DNA of 12,032 nt from Chloroflexota bacterium (GTDB lineage: Bacteria; Chloroflexota; UBA6077; CF-72), in NCBI GenBank assembly GCA_019247135.1, contig JAFAPL010000728.1, positions 1 through 12,032 on the forward strand, given 5' to 3'. This document shows positions 5,917-12,032 of this stretch, in pieces; position 1 is the stretch's first letter; each line of letters begins with the position of its first letter. The position numbers and the translations under genes are program-made. Below the pieces are notes generated by a model. That model ran no database searches and was not told the origin of the DNA. It worked only from the letters and a program-made list of their open reading frames with translations.

Positions 5917-7290
5917 GTGACAATCACTGCTGAACGCACCGCGGAATTTGTTTCCGAGATCAGGCCGCGTCTGCGCGGCGACGCACTGAGTGCCGCCGAC
6001 GCTGGCTACGACGAGGCCCGCAAGGTCTGGAACGGCATGATCGACAAGCGGCCCGCGATTATCGCTCGCTGCTCGGGTGTGGCGGACATCGTCGAGGCGG
6101 TCAACTTCGCCCGCGAACACGAGCTCGACATCGCCATCCGCGGCGGCAGCCACAGCGCGGCGGGGCTGGCCCTGTGCGATGACGGGCTGGTGATCGACCT
6201 GACGCGCATGCGCGGCGCTCGCGTCGACCCGGTCGCACGCACGGTACAGGCGCAAGCGGGCATGCTCTGGGCGGACCTGGACCGCGAGACGCAGGTGTAC
6301 GGTCTGGCAACCACGGGCGGGACCGTGTCGAACACGGGCATCTCGGGCCTGACGCTGGGCGGCGGGCTCGGCTGGCTGATGGGCAAGCACGCGCTGGCCT
6401 GTGACAACCTGCTGTCGGTCGACCTGGTCACAGCCGAAGGCAAGGTCCTGACCGCCAGTGAGACCGAGCATCCCGACCTGTTCTGGGCGCTGCGCGGTGG
6501 CGGCGGCAACTTCGGCGTCGCGACCTCGTTCACGTTCAGGCTGCACGAGGTCGGGCCGACGGTGCTCGGCGGGATGGTCATCCATCCGCTGGCCGCGGCC
6601 AAATCGGTGCTGGAGTTCTATAGCGAGTTCTGCTCGAATCTGCCGGACGAAGCCGAGGCGTTCGCGGCCATCCTCACCTCGCCGGACGGCCACAAGGTGA
6701 TCGCGTTGCTGCTTGCTTACAACGGTTCTCTGGACGAGGGCGAACGCGTGCTGCGGCCGGCACGCGAGTTCGGCTCACCACTAGCCGACACCGTCGCTCC
6801 CGTTCAATATGTTCAGCGCCAGCAAATGATCGACGACCTGGGCATCCACGGGATCCATCGTTACTGGAAATCCGGTTTCCTCCAGCAAATGAGCGACGAG
6901 TTCGTCAACCTGGTCGTCGAGCGCGCGCAGACCATCTCATCTCCGATGAGCACGATTGGATTCTTTTACGTTCACGGGGCCGCGAGTCGGGTCGCGCCGG
7001 GTGCAACGGCCTTCGGTCTGCGGGCGGCGCAGTGGGACTTCGACATCATTTCCCAATGGGCGAATGCCGCCGAAGCGGCCGTGCACGTCCAGTGGACGCG
7101 CGAGTTCTGGAAGGAAACCGAACCGTTCGTCAGTGGGGTGTATGTCAATCACATCGCCGAAGACGAGCCAGGACGGATTACCGCCGCGTATGGACCCAAC
7201 TACGCCCGCCTGGTTGCGGTGAAGAATCAATACGATCCGTCGAACCTGTTCCACATCAATCACAACATCCGCCCGCGCGCACTGACATAG
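5917..7290 (+). CDS. FAD-binding oxidoreductase, BBE (berberine bridge enzyme) family
   Basis: This is a 457-residue flavoprotein of the VAO/PCMH fold, probably a soluble oxidase or dehydrogenase. The FAD_binding_4 domain covers about 45-220. RGGSHSAAG (75-83) carries His79, the family's site of 8-alpha-histidyl FAD attachment. The second FAD motif is at 134-152 (GGTVSNTGISGLTLGGGLG). The Cys that makes the second FAD bond in bicovalent members is replaced there, with Val137 at about that slot, so a single covalent bond is expected. LFWALRGGGGNFGVAT follows, near residues 188-203. The C-terminal BBE motif YGPNYARLVAVKNQYDPSNLFHINHNIRP is complete. The GTG start is fixed by GGAGGGG upstream. 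It has its own promoter and is monocistronic, ending 13 nt from a convergent gene. Substrates in the family range from sugars to alkaloids and antibiotics; none can be assigned. Confidence 0.94.
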   Translation: MTITAERTAEFVSEIRPRLRGDALSAADAGYDEARKVWNGMIDKRPAIIARCSGVADIVEAVNFAREHELDIAIRGGSHSAAGLALCDDGLVIDLTRMRGARVDPVARTVQAQAGMLWADLDRETQVYGLATTGGTVSNTGISGLTLGGGLGWLMGKHALACDNLLSVDLVTAEGKVLTASETEHPDLFWALRGGGGNFGVATSFTFRLHEVGPTVLGGMVIHPLAAAKSVLEFYSEFCSNLPDEAEAFAAILTSPDGHKVIALLLAYNGSLDEGERVLRPAREFGSPLADTVAPVQYVQRQQMIDDLGIHGIHRYWKSGFLQQMSDEFVNLVVERAQTISSPMSTIGFFYVHGAASRVAPGATAFGLRAAQWDFDIISQWANAAEAAVHVQWTREFWKETEPFVSGVYVNHIAEDEPGRITAAYGPNYARLVAVKNQYDPSNLFHINHNIRPRALT

Positions 7291-7303
7291 CTGACCGGGT
7301 TTT

Positions 7304-7867
7304 TTAGAGAATCCGACGGTAGCGGAGGCGCCACACCGCGCTTTCGTCCGGCGTGGCATGTTCTGAGATCACGCAGAACTTCGGACACTCGGGCTCCGGG
7401 TGTGCAAACGCGCGGTACAGCTCCAGCCTGGTTGCGGCAAAATCAGAAAGCGCCTGATTCGTGCCAACAAAATAGAGCTCATCCGACGCCACCTCAGCCG
7501 TCGCCTGGGTGCGCCAGAGCATCCGCCAGACGGTCTTCGCCTTCCGCCGCGCGGCCGGCCACGGCGAATACTTTCGCCGGTGCAGCCACGGCCGCGCATT
7601 GTCTTTGATGTACTCCTCCGCCGACGCCTCATCCTGCATGTCGTAGATCGCCAACCAACGCGGACCGACATGATTGCCGCCACGTGGGTCCGGCTCGACC
7701 AGCTCCCATCGGCTGACACCCACGAATCCGGCGTGCGCCGCGATGACTTCGTGCACGTGCGTGGAGTTGTAAAACTGGTTGAACTCCGCGAGCGCCTCGG
7801 GCGTGGTGCGCGGATCGGTGTCCATCCCGACCCAGTACATGAATGGATGCGCAAACGGCTGCGGCAT
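7304..7867 (-). CDS. Unknown protein, EthD/dimeric alpha-beta-barrel-like N-terminal half
   Basis: I do not recognise this 187-residue protein with certainty. Residues about 10-95 have the layout of EthD-like or DUF4286-like dimeric alpha-beta barrels. A strand (FMYWVGMDTD) is followed by EALAEFNQFYNSTHVHEVIAAHAGFVGVSRWELV, then a strand RWLAIYDMQD and a helix EASAEEYIKDN. The FNQFYNSTHVHEV stretch corresponds to the FNxWYdeeH motif of that group. A very basic Trp/Arg stretch follows at about 96-118 (WLHRRKYSPWPAARRKAK). A second half (about 127-187) may be another short alpha/beta unit. No signal peptide or membrane segment is seen. The ATG lies 28 nt after the serine-hydrolase stop with only a poor GAGAAG ahead, so coupled expression is likely. 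It ends TAA, 13 nt from the convergent BBE gene. Such barrels occur in ring-oxidation or monooxygenase accessory proteins, but no role is assigned here. Confidence 0.75.
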   Translation of the reverse strand: MPQPFAHPFMYWVGMDTDPRTTPEALAEFNQFYNSTHVHEVIAAHAGFVGVSRWELVEPDPRGGNHVGPRWLAIYDMQDEASAEEYIKDNARPWLHRRKYSPWPAARRKAKTVWRMLWRTQATAEVASDELYFVGTNQALSDFAATRLELYRAFAHPEPECPKFCVISEHATPDESAVWRLRYRRIL

Positions 7868-7895
7868 TCAGCTTCTCAGTCGAATCCGGGCTGGC

Positions 7896-9323
7896 TCAGA
7901 TCGGATTGCGCAGCTCGCGCAGCCTCGCGCCGCCGAGAGGAGGCAGCCGCCACGCTCCGCGTGCGCAGCGATCGTCGAGCGTGCAGACGAGGTCCAGCCG
8001 GTGTGGCGTTTCCAGGAAGATGACCTCCAACCGCAGCGTCTTCTGGTCGGACCAGCCACCGGCGGCTGCAACGGCAATTGCTTTTCCTTCGGCGATCGCG
8101 GGAGTTGACACGCTCCATCCACGTGTGCCGACGGCAAACGTGAGTGCGTCGCTGCCCTCACTGAGCGTCATTTCCAGCCCAGCACGACCGCGCCGCACCT
8201 CGACCGAAGTCACGGGCACGTCAGCCTCACCCGTGGTCGCCACCGCGAACGGCCGCTCGAGCCACTCCTGCCAGTCCGCGGGCTCCGTGCTAGCCGGTCG
8301 ATACGCCGGGAGCTCCAGCGCCGCCAACCGTGACGCGAGCTCGTCCTGGGCGCGAGCATCGGCGGACGATCGATCGAATGCAGGCAACACGTGCGCCCAT
8401 ATCGCGTCGAGCACCGCTTGCATATCGAGGGTCGCCGCCGTGGTCGCGATCACGGCGTCGTGCTCCGGCAGAATCAGGCAGAACTGGCCGAAAGCCCCAT
8501 CGCCGCGGTATCCATGGCGCGACATCCAGAACTGGAATCCATACCCCTGGCGCCAGTCCGGATTGGTCTGGTTCGAATTGTCCACCTGGCTGGAGGTGGC
8601 TTGTGCCACCCAGCTTTCGGGGAGGAGCTGCACGTTGTCCCAGCGACCCCGCTGCAAATACAGCTGGCCGAGCTTGGCCACGTCTTCGGTGCGAGCATGG
8701 AGTCCGGTAAAGCTTCGCTCGCGTCCCGCCAGGGTCTCCCAGCCGACGACTCCGATGCCCAGAGGATCGAACAGCCGCGGACGCAAGTAGCGAGTCAGTG
8801 GCGCGTTTGCCTTGCGTTGGACAATCGCACCGAGTGTGTACGTGCACGGCTGGTTGTAGGCGAAGATGCTGCCCGGCGCTTTGTCGGGCGGGATCTCGAG
8901 AAAACCGCGCACGGGCTCGTGCGGGTCCAGCTCGACTGCGCGCTGGAACGTTTCGGCCGCGTGGCCGCTGGCCATCGCGGCGATGTGTCTGATGCGCATT
9001 GAGCGGCTGCCAGGGTCGGTGATGTCCGCGTCGAGCTCGGGGAAATGCGAGACGACCGTGTCGTCCAGGTCCAGGAAGCCGTCCGCCGCTGCAAAGCCCG
9101 CGGCAGTCGAGGTGAATGATTTGCTCAGCGAGTACAGACGGTGTGGCCGGTCGGCGGTATAGGGACGCCACCAGCCTTCGGCCACCACGTGCCCGTGACG
9201 CACGAGCATGAGGCTGTGCATCTCGATGTCGGGGCGGGCGTCGAGCGCCTCGAGCAACGCGAGGACGCCGGCGGGATCGACTTGCTGTTCGACGGGTGCG
9301 CTGCGCGGCAAGGCAGTAGCCAC
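7896..9323 (-). CDS. Serine hydrolase, beta-lactamase/class C family (COG1680)
   Basis: This 475-residue protein has the penicillin-binding/beta-lactamase fold of esterases, D-aminopeptidases and class C-like hydrolases. The nucleophile motif SxxK is Ser65-Leu-Ser-Lys68 (YSLSKSFTST). The Tyr motif is FAYNQP with Tyr156 and Asn157. The third active-site element is GDGAFGQ (274-280), where GHGG or KTG would sit in relatives. RIRHIAAMASGH (110-121) is the usual loop before the Tyr motif. Residues from about 335 to 475 are a beta-rich extra domain, perhaps lipocalin-like as in other COG1680 members. No signal peptide is visible, so it is probably cytoplasmic. The start is GTG at 9323 with no clear Shine-Dalgarno; the Met at residue 35 would cut into the fold. 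Upstream is the GT4 gene (79 nt), downstream the unknown 187-residue gene (28 nt). Substrate unknown; beta-lactam resistance is not implied. Confidence 0.9.
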   Translation of the reverse strand: MATALPRSAPVEQQVDPAGVLALLEALDARPDIEMHSLMLVRHGHVVAEGWWRPYTADRPHRLYSLSKSFTSTAAGFAAADGFLDLDDTVVSHFPELDADITDPGSRSMRIRHIAAMASGHAAETFQRAVELDPHEPVRGFLEIPPDKAPGSIFAYNQPCTYTLGAIVQRKANAPLTRYLRPRLFDPLGIGVVGWETLAGRERSFTGLHARTEDVAKLGQLYLQRGRWDNVQLLPESWVAQATSSQVDNSNQTNPDWRQGYGFQFWMSRHGYRGDGAFGQFCLILPEHDAVIATTAATLDMQAVLDAIWAHVLPAFDRSSADARAQDELASRLAALELPAYRPASTEPADWQEWLERPFAVATTGEADVPVTSVEVRRGRAGLEMTLSEGSDALTFAVGTRGWSVSTPAIAEGKAIAVAAAGGWSDQKTLRLEVIFLETPHRLDLVCTLDDRCARGAWRLPPLGGARLRELRNPI

Positions 9324-9339
9324 GCGTTCAGTCTAGACG

Positions 9340-9345
9340 GTTATA
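9340..9345 (-). promoter_or_regulatory. Possible -10 element before the serine hydrolase
   Basis: TATAAC on the - strand (five of six to the -10 consensus) lies 16 bases before the GTG at 9323. No recognisable -35 hexamer sits 16-18 nt further up, and the RNA would have a very short leader. An 8-bp palindrome GTCTAGAC (9331-9338) lies between it and the start. This would let the last two genes be expressed apart from the upstream pair. Weak evidence. Confidence 0.25.
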
Positions 9346-9402
9346 CACAGGTGGCTGTGGCCGAGCCCTCGACGGTGAGCCGACTTCACCTTGCGGATCT
9401 GA

Positions 9403-10479
9403 CTAGCGCGCGCTCGCCAGCGCCGCGTGGCCCGCGCGCACGCGGTCGTACACCTTCTCATAGGCTGCCCCCATCGCGTCGGGGGAGAAGCGTCGCTCCG
9501 CTTCCGCGCGACACCGCTCGCGATCCAGCTCGGGCAGACGCCGAACGGCTTCGACCATCTCGTCTTCCGTCGAGCAGATGAACCCCGTCACTCCATCCTC
9601 AATCACTTCGGGCACACTGCCCTCTCCAAAGGCAATCACCGGTGTGCCGCACGCCAGTGCTTCGGCCATGACGAGCCCAAATGGTTCCGGCCAGCGGATG
9701 GGAAACAACAGCGCGGCCGCGTTGCGCAAGAGCTCATCTTTTTCTCGACCATCGACCTCGCCGATCAGCCTGGCGTGCCTGCCATCCAGCAGAGGTTTCA
9801 CCTCGTGCTGATAATGATGCCAGTCGGCTTGCACATTCGGATCCGAGTGCCGCAAAGGCTTGCGCGCGGCGATTCGCAGCGGCATATCTGCGCGCTTCGC
9901 GACTCTGATCGCCGTGTCGAGTCCTTTTTCAGGTGAAATGCGACCCAGAAATGCCAGGTAGTGGCCGGGCTTCGGATTGAGCGTGTAGACATCCAGGTCG
10001 ATGCCGTGGTAAACCGTAGCCACCCAATTCGCCCACGCGACTGGAGTCCGCTGGGAATTACTGATGGACACCAGTGGCACGTCCGAAAAGCGCCTGTACA
10101 ACGGCACCAGCTCGGGCATATCCAGGCGCCCGTGCAGCGTCGTGACGACCGGCACTTGTGAATGACGGGCGAGCGGATATCCCCAGTAATCCAGGTGACT
10201 GTGCACAACATCGAATTCCTGGACGTGGTCCCAGACGGCGTCCAGCGTCATCGACCAGAACGGGTTCAGGTCTTTGAAGGGTGGATCGTTGTGCCAGAGG
10301 GCCTGATCAACGGTCGGCTCCAGATGCGCTGAGGTGTTCGAGTCACCGGCCGCGAACAGCGTGACGTCGTGGCCGCGGCGCACGAGATCTTCCGTGAGCG
10401 TGTAGATCACGCGTTCGGTTCCGCCGTAGCCGCTCGGCGGTACGCTTTCGAAGGGGGGTGCGACCTGCGCGATGCGCAT
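9403..10479 (-). CDS. Glycosyltransferase family 4 (GT-B)
   Basis: This is a retaining glycosyltransferase of about 358 residues that would move a sugar from a nucleotide-sugar donor to an unknown acceptor. The N-terminus MRIAQVAPPFESVPPSGYGGTERV has the Gly-rich loop near residues 17-20. DVVHSHLDYWG (90-100) and TTLHGRLD (113-120) are typical acceptor-domain strands. The donor domain has FLGRISPEKGLDTAI (177-191) with Arg180 and Lys185. The EX7E motif is Glu265-PFGLVMA-Glu273, followed by CGTPVIAFGEGSVPEVIEDG. No membrane segment is present. I chose the ATG at 10479 because it gives the normal GT4 N-terminus; the frame stays open to 10785, but those residues are low-complexity Arg-rich and lie over the upstream gene. 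Spacing is 50 nt from the upstream oxidoreductase. The acceptor could be a lipid, polysaccharide or small molecule. Confidence 0.92.
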   Translation of the reverse strand: MRIAQVAPPFESVPPSGYGGTERVIYTLTEDLVRRGHDVTLFAAGDSNTSAHLEPTVDQALWHNDPPFKDLNPFWSMTLDAVWDHVQEFDVVHSHLDYWGYPLARHSQVPVVTTLHGRLDMPELVPLYRRFSDVPLVSISNSQRTPVAWANWVATVYHGIDLDVYTLNPKPGHYLAFLGRISPEKGLDTAIRVAKRADMPLRIAARKPLRHSDPNVQADWHHYQHEVKPLLDGRHARLIGEVDGREKDELLRNAAALLFPIRWPEPFGLVMAEALACGTPVIAFGEGSVPEVIEDGVTGFICSTEDEMVEAVRRLPELDRERCRAEAERRFSPDAMGAAYEKVYDRVRAGHAALASAR

Positions 10480-10529
10480 GCACCCCGTGACGTAACGCAT
10501 AGATCGTGCCGGACCGTAGTCGCGGCTGG

Positions 10530-12032
10530 TCAGGCGGTCGCGGCGACGTCCAGGTCGTGCAGGATGGCCGCTGCCGCGTTGTGTCCGGGCGCTCCAGTCA
10601 CCTCGCCGCCCGGGTGCGTTCCAGCTCCGCATAGATACAGGCCATCGATCGGAGTGTGGTAGTCCGACCAGCCGGCGAGCGGCCGGTCCGAGAGCATCTG
10701 GCCCAGCACCATGTCCACGTGACGGATATTTCCATCGGTCAGTCCGACGCGCGCTTCGATGTCCGGCGGAGTCAGTAGCATCCACTCCCTGATCCGCTGC
10801 TGTACGTCCCCAGCGTAGGTCGCGAGTGTGTCGATCAAATGCTGACCAGTCGGTTCTCGCAAGTGCTCCCAGTCCGCGTGCACCGGCGCATACTGCACCC
10901 AGATCGACATGACATGGGTGCCCGGCGGAGCCAGGCTGGAGTCGTAGACCGTGGGAATCTGGACCGACATGACTGGTGTGCTCGACGGTCGGCCGGCCAC
11001 CGCATCATTCCAGCTCTGGCGATAATACTCCACCGATGGACCGATCTGTGTGTATGCCAGCCAGCGCGGGTCGTGCTCCGGACCCAGAAAAGCTGAAAAA
11101 TCTGGCAGTCCGTCCAGCGCCGCGTGGAACTTCAGGTATGCTGCATTCGTCCGGATGCGCTCCACACGCCGACGAAAGCGCGGGTCCAACGCATCGCTGG
11201 CTACCAATTTGAGGAACGTGCGCTTCGGGTCCGCATTCGACACGACCGTAGCCGCCGTCACTTCCTCACCTCCGCGCAACGTGGCACCTCGCGCACGGCC
11301 ATTCTCGATCAGGATGCGCTCCACTTCGGCGTCCGTGCGGATGGTCGCGCCGGCGGACTCGGCGCTCCGCGCGAGCGCCTGGGTGATACCGCCCATCCCG
11401 CCGCGCACAATGCCATAATCCTCATATGGCGTGAACAGATCGGTCCACAAGTACGCGGTCGAGAAGAGGCTGCCGGGTGCCGTCGGATCACCGGCGTCCC
11501 ACGCGCGGACGAACAGCGCCTTGACCTCGGGCGACTCGAAATACTCGTCGACCACGTCGATGGTGTTGCCGACGAGCAAACGCTCCAACAGGGCGGTCTC
11601 ACCGGCTGCATCGGCCTGGTCGAACAGCTCCTTCATGCTCGGCGGCTTACTGAGAAAATGCGGCAACAGCAGGCGTGCCACCCGCCGACGAAAATCCTGA
11701 AATGCTGGAAAACTCCGCGCATCGTGGCTGTTCAAGCCGGCGATGGAGTCGACCGTCCGCTCGTCACTGTCCCAGATGAGCGCCGAGTGGCCGCTCGGGA
11801 ACGGCTGCAAGACGTGGGGATCTTGCGGATAGATGTGCAACCCGTGTCGTCGCAGCTCCAGGTCGTCGATGACTTTGCGCTGCAGCATGTGACAGATATA
11901 CGAGCACGTGGGTGCACGCACGCCCGGCCACAGCTCTTCCGTGATGCAGGCCCCGCCGACGAACGCGCGCCGCTCGAGTACCACGACCTTCAACCCGGCG
12001 CGGGCGAGATACCCGGCCGCCACGAGTCCGTT
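10530..12032 (-). CDS. PYROXD2/CrtI-like FAD oxidoreductase, 5'-truncated by the window edge
   Basis: The frame runs off the right edge. It reads NGLVAAGYLARAGLKVVVLERR, the end of the Rossmann FAD-binding beta-alpha-beta fold, whose GxGxxG lies just outside. The GTG at 12023 is therefore internal. About 500 residues are present, so nearly all of the protein. GGACITEELWPGVR follows the ERR acidic strand end. SYICHMLQRKVIDDLELRRHGL is like the PYROXD2 branch of the phytoene-desaturase superfamily. TVVSNADPKRTF is a typical second FAD element in mid-protein. The C-terminal FAD motif is DGLYLCGAGTHPGGEVTGAPGHNAA. Most bacterial relatives have no known substrate. True carotenoid desaturase activity is possible but not indicated, since no other carotenoid gene is seen. 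The GT4 gene follows after 50 nt and is probably cotranscribed. Confidence 0.92.
   Translation of the reverse strand, partial: NGLVAAGYLARAGLKVVVLERRAFVGGACITEELWPGVRAPTCSYICHMLQRKVIDDLELRRHGLHIYPQDPHVLQPFPSGHSALIWDSDERTVDSIAGLNSHDARSFPAFQDFRRRVARLLLPHFLSKPPSMKELFDQADAAGETALLERLLVGNTIDVVDEYFESPEVKALFVRAWDAGDPTAPGSLFSTAYLWTDLFTPYEDYGIVRGGMGGITQALARSAESAGATIRTDAEVERILIENGRARGATLRGGEEVTAATVVSNADPKRTFLKLVASDALDPRFRRRVERIRTNAAYLKFHAALDGLPDFSAFLGPEHDPRWLAYTQIGPSVEYYRQSWNDAVAGRPSSTPVMSVQIPTVYDSSLAPPGTHVMSIWVQYAPVHADWEHLREPTGQHLIDTLATYAGDVQQRIREWMLLTPPDIEARVGLTDGNIRHVDMVLGQMLSDRPLAGWSDYHTPIDGLYLCGAGTHPGGEVTGAPGHNAAAAILHDLDVAATA

Noticed and set aside
5578..6693. 371-codon open frame on - across the channel 3' end and the BBE gene
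   Set aside because: It is antisense to two recognisable genes and runs through the terminator and promoter. Its Arg/Gln/Ala-rich composition is typical of GC-rich shadow frames.
7291..7306. T-run after the BBE gene as a terminator
   Set aside because: Six Ts are present, but no convincing GC stem precedes them, and the run includes the stop codon of the convergent gene.
8391..9002. 203-codon open frame on + inside the serine hydrolase
   Set aside because: It is antisense to a gene with intact active-site motifs and has no recognisable domain or ribosome site.
9374..9390. GGTGA/TCACC hairpin between GT4 and serine hydrolase
   Set aside because: Only five base pairs with no T tract on the - strand; too weak to call a terminator.
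10480..10785. Open 102-codon extension at the 5' end of the GT4 gene
   Set aside because: It is low-complexity and Arg-rich, lies over the coding end of the upstream oxidoreductase in another frame, and the GT4 fold begins cleanly at the ATG at 10479.
1..12032. CRISPR array, tRNA or rRNA genes, insertion sequences, phage or defence genes
   Set aside because: Looked for and not seen: no regularly spaced repeats, no cloverleaf-like sequence, no transposase or integrase motifs.

Overview
The window is GC-rich, gene-dense bacterial DNA. A lipoprotein signal peptide, GTG and TTG starts, and the gene families present (pirin, peptide-type ABC importer, BBE-type flavoprotein, PYROXD2-like oxidoreductase, COG1680 serine hydrolase) suggest a free-living soil or environmental bacterium. 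Chloroflexota or Actinomycetota would fit, but no rRNA, tRNA or marker gene fixes the taxon. I see no CRISPR array, insertion sequence, integrase, phage gene or tRNA.

Left part (1-4220): the 3' end of a pirin gene on + meets a peptide/nickel-type ABC importer cassette on -. That cassette reads, in transcription order, substrate-binding lipoprotein (4220-2520), OppB/DppB-type permease (2471-1461) and OppC/DppC-type permease (1447-626). Pirin and the last permease overlap tail to tail on a CTAG. The cassette's two ATPase genes are absent here. The binding protein has a 21-bp repeat coding for an Ala/Pro/Thr stalk and a strong Shine-Dalgarno.

Middle (4221-7290, +): the leader of the ABC cassette is followed by what looks like the C-terminal remnant of a luciferase-like (LLM) flavin monooxygenase. 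Twelve bases after its stop begins a potassium-channel-like membrane protein. A stem-loop with a short T tract follows. Then comes a good sigma70-like promoter with a strong Shine-Dalgarno, driving a GTG-started FAD oxidoreductase with a BBE domain that is probably monocovalent through a histidine.

Right part (7304-12032, all -): four co-directional genes with short gaps. In transcription order these are a PYROXD2/CrtI-like FAD oxidoreductase (5' end outside the window), a GT4 glycosyltransferase (gap 50 nt), a COG1680 serine hydrolase (gap 79 nt) and a small unknown protein with an EthD/dimeric alpha-beta-barrel-like N-terminal half (gap 28 nt). They may form one or two transcription units, but I see no single pathway joining them.

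Overall this looks like ordinary chromosomal metabolic and transport content. I found no convincing new multi-gene system. The items most worth checking are the LLM remnant in front of the channel gene, the unassigned C-terminal half of the channel, the unknown small protein and the ATPase-less ABC cassette.
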